From contig JAFEMH010000929.1 in the NCBI GenBank assembly GCA_022495995.1, forward strand, positions 516,096-580,095: a stretch of 64,000 nt of DNA. The letters run 5' to 3'. A model generated the notes under the pieces. The model made no database searches. It was not told the origin of the DNA and worked only from the letters and a program-made list of their open reading frames with translations. This document shows positions 32,386 to 45,400 of this stretch, one piece after another. Position numbers and translations under genes: made by a program. The stretch comes from Adenophora triphylla var. japonica (lineage: Eukaryota; Streptophyta; Magnoliopsida; Asterales; Campanulaceae). Numbering within the stretch: the stretch's first letter is position 1; each line of letters begins with the position of its first letter.

Positions 32386-35317
32386 CTTTTTGGTTTTACT
32401 TTTGAGCTGAGCTATAATCAGTTGAAGTAGGTATAATCCTCTTTTGTACATTTTCTTGACTGTTATGCACTTCTTTACTGCTGCTGTGTCTCAGTCTTCT
32501 GTGCTTCATTCACAACCAAAATCAACAGTGGGGACTCCTGCATACATTGCTCCAGAAGTGTTACTCAAAAAAGAGTATGATGGCAAGGTAAAACCTTTTC
32601 TTGTACTTCCCTGGATTCTATCTGCACATCTAGCATTGAGTGGTTAACAGTTTTCTCTAAAATTATATTGACTTATAATTGTGCAACTTTTTATTCTTGT
32701 GAAGAATATTCTAAAAATAAGCCAAATTTGTCTACCTTTTCTGCTGTAATGGATTAAGATTATACTGACTTGTAATTGTGCAACTTATTCTTGTGAAGAA
32801 TATTCTAAAAATAAGCCATATTTGTCTACCTTTTCCGTTTGTAATGGATTAAGATTATATTGCATTCAAGTTTTCCATTTCCCTAGTACAAGAAAGATGA
32901 GTATTTATAGAACTAAAGAACCTATAGGGATAACTGGATTCTTTTATGAGTCTCATGCACATAATCTTTCCTGGGAAGAAAGAACAAAAGCACCAACATA
33001 TTCTCAAACCCTGAATATTGTTTTAAGAGTAACATCATGCTTCTCCCTCCCCTTCCTTCCCTTTATGCTGATTTGTAGTAGTTATTATTTTCGGTATTAA
33101 CTTATCTTTATTCAGCCCAATACTCCAGTCCAGTTTTTATGACTTGAAAATGAGGATACTTTTTTTAATCACTACTTTTAATGTGATAAACCCTAAACAT
33201 TTGAAGAGTGATAAGTCAATAATGATGGATAGGATGCACAAATGGAAACTAGAAAACACGATTAGAACAGAAAAAACAACTGTCTGTGTGTTCGATCTCA
33301 TCACTTTGAGTCTGTATTCCTGTTGAATGTGTTCCGTTATGGAAATGGAATTACACTTTACTGCATTTTGGTGTAGTCATTTGTGCTCATTTCCTTGGTT
33401 TGCTTTTTGGGACCTGAACCATGATCTGTAACAGTTTTCGAACATGATATTTGGATGTAATTCCCCGTGGGAATTGCATTGCTTTTTTCTATTCTGCTGT
33501 CATTCCTTAGATGCATATAGGTATTATATGCTTAACTCTTCCATCTGTTCATGTTAAACCTCTAAAACCTATTCACAAACTTATCATCTTCCACAGATTT
33601 TGTGCATCTATCTTGACTGTCAGTTATTGCCCTTACAGTTTTGGTTCACTTCTGTTTGGTCTTGTGAAATTTATGAAGCTTTATTAAATTTTTCCCTCTA
33701 ATCATCCTTGAGAACGAATATATTGGTATAGTTTATAATGGTCGGCTACAAGACATGATTTGAAGCGAAAAACAAAAGTCTTTAGAGCAGTTTTTTTTCT
33801 TATTTCGCACAATGCTACTGCTGCAAGTAATATAGGGACACGTCTATCTGGATGTGGGGGATAAATATGGTCTTTACTCTGATAAGGCTTTGGGGTCGGA
33901 CATTTTTTTTAACTTTTTTTTCTTTTCTAATAAAAACATTTTCCCACCTCTTTTCTTTGACGTTTCCATATGACATTTCATGTTAGTCAACCCCAAATCA
34001 TATTTGGACCAAGGCTTTTTTGTTGCTGTGGCCTTTACTCTGTTAGCACCAGTAAGTGCTTTGCTTGTATATAATCTGCGTTTGGATCCGCCCATGTAAG
34101 CTGATATTTGATGTTTTCCAAGCTATCCTCGATTTTTTGTATGGTCCGTTTCAGTGGTTGAATTCAGTTGTGATGTAATTTTAAATCTACTGGTTCTTCA
34201 TGTTACTAACTGCCTGTATTTCAGATTGCAGATGTATGGTCATGTGGGGTGACATTATATGTCATGCTGGTTGGTGGCTATCCTTTTGAGGATCCTGATG
34301 AACCGAAAGACTTCCGCAAGACAATATTTGTAAATTATTTCACTTATCACTTAAGATCATTGGATATTGATGTTAATTAGCCTTGTAGATTACCATACCA
34401 CTATTAATATCTTGTTTTCTCATGGACATTTCCCTTTTCTTCTCTACAGAGAATTCTACAAGTTCAGTATTCAATCCCTGAAAATATTCAAATAACTCCA
34501 GAATGTCGCCACCTAATTTCAAGAATCTTTGTTGGGGACCCTGCGCAGGTTAGGCACATTGAATTTCACAAATGTTTTTTTGACGCCATCGAGCCTTTAG
34601 TAGACGCCGAAGAGCTCTGGCTTTATTGGCATTAGGCATACCTCTCTATACTAAAGGTCAAGGATAATTCTCCACCAATGATAGTTTTCACTTTCCAAGT
34701 GCCATTATTGTACTCCCTCTGTCCCAAATTGAATGACTTGTTTTGTTCAAAAATGAATGACAATTTCAAACTTTTCCTTCAAAATTCAAAAATTGTCCTT
34801 GAATGATTTTTTTTTTTTGGGTCATATTTCATTATATTTTTTTTCTATTAAAAATCATCCTTTTCAAAATGACCCTTAAATTCAAAATGGTCATTCATAT
34901 TGGGACGGAGGGAGTAATAGATTAAGCTATCAATGAATAGAAGACCGACGTTTATTTGAAAAATAAAAGCCTTTTGGTAGACATTGCTTTCCAGGTTAGT
35001 CACTAAATAATCTCATTCATTTCCATGTATGTGTATTCAAATAGAGAATCACGATGGATGAGATAAAAAACCATGAGTGGTTTAAAATAAACCTGCCAGC
35101 GGATCTGATGGATGAAAGCATGATGAGTAACCGGTTTGAAGAGCCAGATCAGCCGATGCAGAGCATAGACACAATCATGCAGATAATATCAGAGGCCACA
35201 ATTCCGCCAGTTGGACTATATAACCTGGACATGATGGACGATGATGACATGGACGACTTGGATTCCGATCCTGATCTCGATATTGATAGCAGTGGCGAAG
35301 TTATATATGCCCTCTGA
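30146..35317 (+). CDS. SnRK2.6-like: SnRK2 protein kinase, subclass III (OST1/SnRK2.6-like), nine exons
   Basis: Exons: 30146-30328, 31604-31678, 31767-31868, 31952-32005, 32123-32215, 32495-32587, 34225-34329, 34450-34548, 35045-35317. All have GT-AG borders and phase-0 junctions, giving 358 residues. Visible: GSGNFG (32-37), lysine K54 in [12 protein letters not shown] (142-149), DFG (164-166), activation loop with S175 and S179/T180 (OST1 S171, S175/T176), APE, then the SnRK2 box (PMQSID-IMQII) and an acidic C-terminal ABA box ([11 protein letters not shown]). In the family this Ser/Thr kinase is released from PP2C inhibition by ABA and phosphorylates transcription factors and ion channels in nucleus and cytosol. 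Differences from Arabidopsis kinases: KTIF for KTIH/Q, KCIERG for KYIERG, and about 12 residues missing before the acidic tail. Introns 1 and 8 hold MITEs. Confidence 0.95.
30809..31067. mobile_element. Stowaway-like MITE in SnRK2 intron 1
   Basis: The ends CCTCCATCTCATAA and, reversed, CCTTCCGTCCCATAA form an inverted repeat; TA precedes and follows it. Non-coding, about 260 bp. Stowaway/Tc1-mariner MITEs of plants use this CTCCCTCCGTCCC-type end. Confidence 0.6.
31288..31524. mobile_element. Stowaway MITE in SnRK2 intron 1
   Basis: 237 bp with ends CTCTCTCCGTCCC and, reversed, CTCCCTCTGTCCC, flanked by TA on both sides. It is the second MITE of this intron. Confidence 0.75.
32346..32392. 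repeat. (TC)n microsatellite in SnRK2 intron 5
   Basis: About 23 uninterrupted TC units. Confidence 0.9.
34713..34914. mobile_element. Stowaway MITE in SnRK2 intron 8
   Basis: 202 bp, ends CTCCCTCTGTCCC and, reversed, CTCCCTCCGTCCC, flanked by TA. Only about 130 bp separate it from exon 9, and the splice acceptor is unaffected. Confidence 0.8.
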
Positions 35318-35821
35318 TCGGCCAGCCATCAATTCTGCAGCGTTTGGATGTGTTTATAGAATACTTTGTAGAAAATGACTGGAAACATTTAGGTTTTGTA
35401 CTCTGTTTGTTGTATGGAGAAGTTTTTGTGAAAAAGAGCTTAAAATTAGATAGCTTAGGCAACAAATCTGAACTTCATTGTCCTTGTACTTGTCTGTTTG
35501 CTTGTCATTGTATGTCGATTCGTGCCTCGGGTTTGTCATGTTTGAATACGGACGTGGGTGCGGGGCTATAGTATTTGTGTATTAGTGTGTTTTTTTTATG
35601 TGTTTGGTCTAGTCGTCTACATCTCATTTTCTATCTCTGAGAATGCTTAATATGAATTGAGATTCGAAATGTTGTAAAGATCAAAATGTTTACACATGAA
35701 GGAAATATATGAGGAATTTTTAAGCTTATAAAGAAAAAAAAAAAACATAATTGTTTTGGTATAAAGAGTATATGAATCTCTAATTCTTGTCATTATTAAA
35801 ATAAAAAAAAAAAGTGTAAAA
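35318..35821. other. SnRK2 3' flank
   Basis: Likely 3' UTR and A/T-rich flank. Signal-like AATATGAA (35649) and AATAAT-type words occur, but no single polyadenylation site can be fixed. No gene seen. Confidence 0.5.
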
Positions 35822-35893
35822 TGAACCTGACGTGAATCAAACACGCAACCTTCTGATCTGGAGTCAGACGCGCTACCATTGCGCCACAGATCC
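35822..35893 (-). tRNA. trnW-CCA: tRNA-Trp (anticodon CCA)
   Basis: 72 nt on the minus strand with a complete cloverleaf. Acceptor stem GGATCTG pairs with CAGGTTC (two wobbles); D arm GCGC-AATGGTA-GCGC; anticodon stem TCTGA/TCAGA with loop CTCCAGA; T stem GCGTG/CACGT. It matches plant nuclear tRNA-Trp. The acceptor pair T6-A67 replaces C-G, a compensated change. Unusually, the T loop reads TTTGATT, so the near-universal C56 is T. No intron. It lies between the convergent SnRK2 and NRG1-like genes. A pol III T-rich stop is not obvious just downstream; the nearest T run on this strand is at about 35803-35812. Confidence 0.88.
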
Positions 35894-36465
35894 AATTGTT
35901 AATAATTATTAACTCAATTATATTTATATAAATTTGGAAAAACGGGGTACAACCCATACAGATTATTGTGCTCAAAACATAATCAATCGGATACTGTCAA
36001 ATATTTTAAGGAATAGTATGTTTTAATCGTTTATATATTTCTTGAACATGATAAATCACTTATTTTGAGGCGGATAAAAAAGGAAAGTGTGACACCTTAG
36101 ACGGAGGGAGTATAAAACCATGGGACATATAGGAGCTTCATCTCAGCTGAGAAAAAATATGCAGCAATGAGCATAACATGTAATTTTCTCCATAAACAAA
36201 GATGACATATACAAGTAATATCAGTTTTCTTACAAGCATTCCCTTTACAAAGAAGCTAAACATTTGATTTTCTCCAATCAAGAATACAATTGCAATATTG
36301 TCAGATACACACACTACACACATACAGATACTCACAGCAACATTTCTATCCAAAACTAAACTCCAATGAAGATTCTGAAGCCAATTTTCGTTCACAAAAA
36401 GTATCTCTAAACTCGTCAGATGACTAACATTTTATCCCCACATTATGAGCTTTCTCCGTAGCGTA
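35894..36465. other. intergenic, with one Stowaway-type end
   Basis: A/T-rich 3' flank of the NRG1-like gene. ACGGAGGGAGTAT at about 36100-36112 is a Stowaway-type end, but I find no matching left end. No gene seen. Confidence 0.45.
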
Positions 36466-39400
36466 TCACCTGTCAAGAAATGTTTTGTTTGCAATGACTT
36501 TCATAAGGTTCGCAAACGTATCTTCTTCCACCACACTTATCTTTAAATTACTAATTTCACCCTCCTCATAGCTTCTCCACAGATAAGAAGTCTCTTCATC
36601 ACATATAACATCTTCCAACTCAAGATTCTTCAACGATGTTGGCAATGATTGTAGGCCCCAGCAACCACTCATTCTGATCATTCTTAAACCACTAAGTTCA
36701 CCCATACGTAATGGCAATTTCGTAATATTTAAACAATCAGATATATCAAGAAAAGTCAGCTTACACAAACTTCCAATTGAATCTGGTAAACCTTCCAGTT
36801 TCGTGCAAGAATGAAGCCTTAAAACTTCCAAACTTCCAAGATTTCCAAACCCTTCCGGAAGTTCTTCAAGCTCGTGACAATATGTTATGCTCAGCTTCTG
36901 TAAGTGTACGAGGTTACATAGTCCAGCTGGCAATTTCTTTAGATCATCACAACGGTCGATTTCAAGCTCGGAAAGATTTGGTAGCATGTGGGGGATATCC
37001 GTGCTGCAATTCTCAAAGGCCTTGTTGAGCTCACACATGATAAATGATATTTTGCGGAGGTTTCTCAGTTCTAGAGTTTTATCTAGAGATGAGACGGAGA
37101 CACGTTCGAATCTGATTCTTCTTATATTGGATAAAGAACCAATTAGATGAAAATTCTGTAGCTCAGAGAGACGAAAGCCACAATTTGTGATGATTAGGAC
37201 CTTTAGTTGTTGTAATCTCTCCATGAACTCGGGCAATGAGTAGTTCCTTGTTTGGAAGTTCAATATTAGAACTTCAACTTCAGGCAGGTGCATGTCATAC
37301 CAGCTTGAAGAGAATGCATCATCTGTCTTAAAAGTTAGTACATTGCAAGGGATGGAGTTTGATTGAACAGAAGGCCAAACTTCATTTCATCCATTGTACT
37401 TGTACTTTTTTATTAACATAAAAATTGTTGTACTTTGAAAAACCTATCATCCCGATACCAAATTTGTGTCCTAATTCGTCTCCAATCCGTGCCCTAATCT
37501 GGGAATGGGATTGTGATGATAAGTTTCCAAAGTACACTGGTTTTTATAGTAATAAGAAAGTACAATGGTTAGAGTGAAAGTACCCTCAACTACAGTGGAC
37601 AAAAACAAACTTAGGCCTTAACAGAAAGAGAAAAACATTGAAAAGGAGGAAAACCTGTAGAGATGGATAATAGGCGGGTTTTTAACGGTTGTCGAGTTTG
37701 TTCGGTCCACCAAGGCGGAAAGTTGTTTCCACTTATATCCAAGATCAATTTTTTCCTCTGTTCTATAGGCTCTTGCTTACTTAGGTGTATAGCTAGCTCT
37801 CTCAGCAAATCATGCTGCATTACGTAGTGGTCATTACAGTAGCCTTCTACTTGACTTGCATCTTCCCTTTAATAGCATTTATGATAGTGGTTGATAAGAT
37901 GCAAAAAAAAAAAAAAAACCCTCTGTCCCAAAATGAATGTCCAAAAACTTCTCAAATTTACTCTTAACGAATTTGAGAATTTTTCGGACATTCATTTTGG
38001 GACAGAAAGAGTAACATTTGTATTGAAATATATATTGCAATAAATCATTTGAATCAATGGCGGAGAATACCTTGGTGTAATTAGATTAATTAGATTTCTT
38101 GTTGATAGGTCGACGAGGTTTTCCAATGTATCCCATCCTTCTTCATCTAGCTTGTGTAATTCTATCCACATATCCATAAGAGCAGCAGCTGCAATCCTAT
38201 GATCTTCCGGAAATGATCCTAAATCGAGGTAACACTCCTTAAGCATCTCATCTAAAGCATCTATGCTCGTTTGGAGTTGACAAAGCAAATCACTATTGGA
38301 ATCAAAAATTGATTGACCCTTTGACCATTTCTTCAGAGTACTTCTCCACTTCAATACTGGTTGTCCACAGAGTGATGCGCCGATCACGGTAAGGGCCAAT
38401 GGAAATCCTTTACAGCCTTTCACTACCTATGAGTATTAGCCCCAGACAAAGTTATGTTAACAATGAAATCAAAATATACACCCTCTGTCCCAAAATGAAT
38501 GACCAAAAAAATTTCAAATTTGCTTTTGATCAAGAGCAAATTTGAGTTTTTTTTTTTGTCATTCATTTTGGGATGGAGGGAGTAAGAAAGTTAAACAGAA
38601 AACAAGATAAGTTATTGACATTTAATTTTTCAAGTATAACATTTTATGTTAAGACTAGTAAAAGGTGATGTTGACAAGTGTCCTAGAATGAAAGTGATTA
38701 GGCACAGTGGCGAAGCCAAAGTTGTTTTTGTTGTTGTTTTTGCTAAGGGGGTCAAGATTGGTTGGGATAAAAATTACTCTTATCATATAATCGAAATTTA
38801 GCATGAAAGGGGGTAAAAATGATAACATAGTACAATTTTTTCCAAAAATCAAGGGGATCAAAATTGACAAAAATGTTCTTATTCAATTTATTTATTTATT
38901 TTAAGAAAAATTGAGGTACTAAATTGACAATTCCCAAAAAATTAAGAGGGTCAAGTGCCCCCCTTCCCCACAGTGTGCCTTCGCCACTGATTAGGCACAA
39001 GAAAAGAACATTTCATAAATTATGGAACGTATGATTTTACCTCATTCACAAGATCATCTGGCACATTGGGGACCCCATCTTTGGGGAAGGCAGAGAAGCA
39101 AAAGAGTTTTTTGGCATCTTCATCATTCAACATCTTCAACCTATATGTAGAGCTAAATCTTGGAAACAATGACCTGGAAGTAACCAAGATTCTGTATCCG
39201 GGAATATTGAACACCAACTTCTGCACAAGGGATTCAGATCCAAACCAAACGTCATCTAAGACAAGAAGTATATGATCCGCACGTAATTGCTTCATCAAGT
39301 TCTCCAGTTGATTCTTCGCCTCTTCATCAGTCTGAAACTCATTCATCCGTTCAGGACAATGATGCTCAAACAGTTTCTTGACAATTACCCTAAGGTTGGT

Positions 39401-42400
39401 CTTTTGTGAAACTGTGACATAAAAGATGTTGTCCCCAAATATATCTGCCCAAGAAAAATCAAACTTAAGGATCAAATTGAAATGCATTCTACAAACACTA
39501 TTACAATAACTCCCATTTTCATCGCGGAGTCTATATTCATTTCTGAATAAAAATGCTTATTATCAAGCAAGGCACATAATGTACTATTCGTTATGCCTAT
39601 CATATATTTGGCCAAATTCAAACAAATTCATTCACACCATATCCCAAAACCTCTAATATAACAACTAAAGTAACTGGAAATCCAATGTACCTCTAATTAC
39701 AGAACATATGACCTTGCCAAATCAGAGATCTCATACCATGTTAAGTTATCGCTAATCTAAAAGCTGTTGGAAATTCGTAGTAATATTGGTGTTTGACCAA
39801 TATTTGACCAATTTCTAGGAAATCCCATTTTGCAAAAATGGAAATAAGTTGCAAATAATTAATCTACATTTAGTGTAGATTAAGATTGTGTATTTATTTT
39901 CTCAAAACCAATTTCGAATGAATGAGAAATCTATACATATATAAAGGCTGAAGTGCCCTCACCAAAATTTTCCCTCCAAAAATTGATGCATTAAATACAA
40001 TGCATCATCCTATTACTTCAAATTAATACAATCGCTTATCTTTTTCTCACAACTCAAATTCTTTTCTCTTTCCTCCTACGTTTCCTCCTTCCTTTCTTGC
40101 AAAAAATATATATTCAATACTTTTCTTCAGTTTTTTTTTTTTTTTTACTTTGGCAATTAGCAATAAAACCCGTTTTGCCACTCCTTCCTTTTTTATCCAA
40201 CAATTCACATATTAATAATTAGATTTATTTGTGATAGGATAATAAATACATAAAAACTTAATATAAAATAACTATTTTTGCTACATTATTTTTTTCTTCA
40301 GATTTTAATAATGTTTTTGCTAAAAAATAATAAATTATTTTGTATAATAAAGAAAAATCAAATTTAATAGTAATAATTTTTAAAATTTTAAATTATTATC
40401 CGTTAAATGTCACAATTTTTGGCCGTGCAATTAACGCACGGGTGTTAGACTAGTTCATGGGCGGACACAGGGAGGGCCAAGCAGGTACATTAGGCCCTGC
40501 TTGACCTTTTTTTTTTTTAACTATGCTTGTCATTACTCCCTCTGTATTATGCTTGTCATTACCAGGCCCGGTTATTGGGCTGTGCAAGATGGGCTATAGC
40601 ACAGGGCCCATTTTTTGGGTAGGGCCCCAAAATTTCCCCAACCCAGCCAATACTACATAGCCTACGTACGGAGCCACCAGGTCTCAGTCTGCAACGCAAA
40701 CATGAAACATGGAAACTCAGTTACGTTCCAAAAGAAAAAAAAATTCATGAATCATGCTCGGAAATTACGCAGAAGATCAAACGGCAACTTCGAAAATCAC
40801 GGCTTGAAGAGGCGACGCAAAACAACGGTAAAATTCAATAATTTCTATATTACTCACAATCGTAATTTAGGAAATCACTTTTCTTCTCGGCTTCTCCGAT
40901 CAATTTCTTTTCTTCTCCGTTCTTCTCAGATCAATTTCTTCTATGCAATTTTCGATTGTGTAATTTCCGTTGGCGTTTACTTGTCTTATCATCCATTTCA
41001 TTGTTCATCAATTCATGTAGACCAAGTGTTTGTTAAATTGCCTGTGAGAGACTGAAGACTGAAGACATTAATACAATTGTCAATTGTGGCCTTCACACTT
41101 CAGGCCTTGCGGCCGAGTACTGCTGCCTAGTGCCTGCCTTGCCTTGCCTTGCCTTGCGCCTTGGTTGTGTGGCCTGTGTTGTGGCTGTGGCCTGTGCTGT
41201 GTGTTTGAGAAACAGAGAAAGAAAGGCCCAAAGGGCAAAGGCAAAGAACTGAAAGAAAAAGACTTCTTCCATCCATTCCAGGCGCCTAGCTTCCAGGTTT
41301 TATTGTTCCTTTTATTATTTGCAGTTTGCATTTTAATATTATTATTAAAAGTGTTACATTTTTTATTTTTTTTTTTGTATTTTTAACTATGCCTCCTAAG
41401 ATTAAAAAACAAGAATCTAGTTATAAAATTAGAAAACAAGAATCTGGTCATGAAAAACGTAAGAAAAGAAAAAGAATTGAAAATTTGAATAAATCTCAAA
41501 GAGGAGCACTTAATAAATTTATTATAAAAGACTCACAAAATTTGGTTGAAGACCAAAATCTTGATAATGTGCCTATTGATGCTAGTTTGTCTATTGATGC
41601 TAGTTTGCATATTGAAAATGATAGTATTGATAATTTGCCGATAGATAATGATAATTTTGATAATATACCAGTTGAAAATAATAATTTGGGTGACGTGCCT
41701 ATTGAGAATGTTAATGTTGATGTGCCTATTGAGAATGCTAATGTTGATGTGCCTATTGAGAACAACATTGATACTGAAATTATTGACGACATATTTGTTG
41801 AAAATGATATTGTGGAAGAAACAATTCCATCCCAAAATTTTCAATTTCCTAATATATATGATCCAAGAACATGGGATAGTCTTGATTCAAAATTGATTGA
41901 TTTATTAGTGGAAAAAGGTCCCAAAAGGGATTACTCTATTGTGAAAGGTCCCAAAGATATTTTTTCTAGGAGATTTACTAGTAAATTGTATACTAGAGTT
42001 TTATCAAATGGAGAAAAGTGTGATAGAGATTGGCTTGTTTACTCAAAAGAGCTTTATAAAATATTTTGCTTTTGTTGTAAAATTTTTAAAAAAGGAATTG
42101 GTAGAGGTCTATTAACAAATGAAGGTTTTTCGGATTGGAGGCATGTTGGCATAAGACTTAAAGAACATGAGACAAGCATGGATCATATACAAAATATGGC
42201 TACTTGGTATGATTCGCGTCTAAGATTTCAAAAGAATCAAACTATTGATAAGGCGGCTCAAAGAATAATTGAGAAAGAAAAAGATCACTGGAAGAAAGTG
42301 TTGCAAAGAATTATTTCAATTGTTAAATTTCTTGCTAAGCATAATTTATCTTTTCGTGGTTCTAAAGAGAAATTGTATGAAAAAAGCAATGGTAATTTTT

Positions 42401-45400
42401 TGGGTTTAATTGAAATGTTGGCTGAGTTTGACCCAATTGTCCAAGAACATGTTCGACGTATTACTAGTGGTAATATTAATATTCATTATCTAGGTCACTC
42501 CATTCGAATGAGTTAATAATTTTGATTGGTTACGCAATTAAAACGAAATTATTAAAAGAATTAAACGAGCAAAATATTTCTCGGTCATACTTGATTGTAC
42601 TCCCGATGTGAGTCATCAAGAGCAAATGTCTTTGATATTAAGATATGTGGATGTTTCATCAAATTCTGTTAATATTGAAGAATCTTTTTTGGGATTTTTG
42701 AATGTGAATAATACAACTGGACAAGGACTTTTTGATGTTTTACAAAATGAATTAAAAGAACTTGATCTAGATATACTTGATGTGAGAGGGCAAGGTTATG
42801 ATAATGGTTCAAATATGAAAGGAAAAAAACAAGGGGTACAAAAAAGATTACTTGAAAAAAATTCTAGAGCTTTTTATACTCCTTGTGGTTGTCATAGTTT
42901 AAACTTGACATTATGTGATATGGCAAACACGTGTATCAAAGCCATGGATTTTTTTGGAGTTATACAACGCATATATACAATTTTTGCATGTTCTACAAAG
43001 AGATGGCAAATTTTGAAAGAAAATGTGAAAGGATTGACTTTAAAATCATTGTCATCTACTCGTTGGGAAAGTCATGTTGATAGTGTAAAAGCTATAAGAT
43101 TTCAAATGCCGGAACTACGAGAAGCTTTGCTTCAAGTAGCGGATAATGATAATGATTCCAAAGTAAAGAGTGAAGCTAAATCTTTAGCAACCAATGAACT
43201 TGGTGATTTTGAATTTTTGATTGCAATAATTATTTGGTATGAAATATTATGTGCTATTAATGTTGTGAGTAAATTTTTACAATCAAAGGACATGCTTATT
43301 GACGTGGCTATTAAAAAAATAAATGATTTGATTTCTTTTTTTGAGGCCTATAGGGAGAATGGTTTTAATAATGCATTAGACTGTGCTAAAGAACTTGCCA
43401 TTGAAATGAATATTGATCCTATCTTTCCTCGTAAGCGTGAAATTCGAAGAAAAAAACACTTTGATGAAAATTCAAGTACATCATCAAATACTCCATTATC
43501 TGGAGAGGAATCATTTAGAGTAAATTATTTTCTTTACATAGTCGATCAAGCACTTAGTTCTCTTTCTAGGAGATTTGAGCAATTTGAAAAATATGAAAGT
43601 ATTTTTGGATTCTTGTTTACTTCTCAAAAGTTTAAGTCATTGGATGATATGAGTTTGAAGAATTCTTGTATTCAATTTGAAAATGCACTTAAGCATAATG
43701 AGTTATCTGATATTGATGGAAATGAATTATTTGTGGAATTGAAGTTGCTTAGGGAGGTTTTACCCGGAGACATAGTGGGTGCTATTGATATTTTGAAATT
43801 TTTGAAAGATTTGGATTGTTTTCCTAATGTGTTTATTGCTTATAGAATTTTGTTGACTATTCCCGTAACTGTTGCATCTGCAGAAAGAAGCTTTTCAAAA
43901 TTGAAGTTGTTGAAGTCTTATATGCGTTCTACGATGTTACAAGAAAGACTTAATGGATTAGCGATGATAGCGATTGAGAATGAGCTCTTGGAAAGTGTAG
44001 AATACGAAGAATTAATTGATGATTTTGCTTCAAAGAATGCCCGAAGGATATCTTTTTTTAAATAAAATATTTAAGTTGTGTATTTTTATATATATTAAGG
44101 GCCCATTATTTTAATTAGCACAGGGCCTCAAAATTTATTGGGACGGGTCTGGTCATTACTCTCTCTCTCTCCCAAAATAAATGTCCATTTTTTTTCTTTC
44201 AATTTTGCTCTTGATTCAAGAGTAAATTTGAAACTTTTTTTCGACATTCATTTTGGGACTGTTGTATTTTTTTTGTATTTAGACATGCCATACTAACTAC
44301 TTGGACTTGCATAATTGTTCATTGTTCCTATGGTGCTTGATGTTTTGATTTTGTTTCGGATATTAAGCAAAATGGTAACTATCTGTAATTTCTGTTGCAG
44401 CTAAGATTTTTTCTCCTTCTCATTTAGTCGCACTAAAGTTGTATTGCATGTGAAAAAAATAGCCAAAAAAAAAATATTTTCGGGGCCAGCACCCCCATCT
44501 TCAATCCTTTGCTCCAAAGAATCTTGGCCCCCTTACTTAATTTCCTGCGTCCGCCACTGAACTAGTTAATTGATAAAGTGAGCAACTTGTATTGATGCTT
44601 GAAGAGAAATGGGAATGAAAAAGCCGTATCCCACATTGCCAAGAAAGGGGAATTCATTGCACCGTATTAATGTGAGCATCCAATGAGATAGCAATCAACT
44701 GCTCTCATAGCCCATCGGGCTAACCTGTAGACTGATTTCAAAAGTAGTTCGCCCGAGTAGTATACTACGGAAAAAGAGTCAAAACTCTAGTCTCGACTTA
44801 TTTTACTTATAAAATAATTATTTCCATCCGTCCCGTTTATTTTTATTTAAAGGTATTTTTTAAATACACCCCTACTTCTACTTTTTTCCAACAAAAGCTT
44901 AAGCCAAAAGACATAACAATGGATATCAAGTGTTAATATTACGTGTAATAATCATTAACCTTTTAATTTAAAGTCACTGAAAATCCAATATACCTCTAAT
45001 TTCGTCATCATGGCATAACATTTTAGCCAAAGTGGTCTTCCCACAACCTCCGGGAGCCGAAAGCACCACGACAGATGAATCATCTTTAAGCAGCACCCCC
45101 TTCAACTCCTCCACCTGCAAATCCAACCCGATCAGGAGATCCGGCAGGTCGGGAACACTACAAGAACCCGAAACCCCAAACCGGGTCGTCACAGCAGACA
45201 GTATCCGTTCATTCTGGAGGGTCAAATGCTGAACCCCAATCAAAGTCCGTCTACTAATACTAGACAATTGGCCTTGTGACTGAACCTGAAAGTAATTTAA
45301 AATAACGGCATCCAATTTGCGGAGCTTATTGGAGTGCCTGTACTTCTGGCGGATGTGCCAGCACTGGATTGAACAGCACTTGAGGATTAGGGTTTTGCCA

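Larger units (their letters stand above)
40456..44559. mobile_element. outer hAT-like element in NRG1-like intron 1
   Basis: Ends CATGGGCGGACACAGGG and, reversed, CAGTGGCGGACGCAGGA, flanked by the 8-bp direct repeats GACTAGTT (40448-40455) and AACTAGTT (44560-44567), which match at seven positions. Without the inner hAT it is a non-coding element of about 0.5 kb. Its left duplication overlaps the Helitron's last bases, so it inserted after the Helitron. Confidence 0.75.

Noticed and set aside
36466..39487. NRG1-like region as a broken pseudogene, because no single long frame is present
   Set aside because: Five exons with GT-AG borders and matching phases give one continuous 821-residue reading frame.
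41080..41386. Frames rich in Cys, Leu and Phe at the start of the inner hAT
   Set aside because: They lie in the untranslated 5' part of the transposase gene and come from GCCTT-type repeats and T runs.
44820..44870. Another Stowaway MITE (CATCCGTCCCGTTTATTTTTATT)
   Set aside because: Only one end-like sequence is visible; no partner end or TA pair found.
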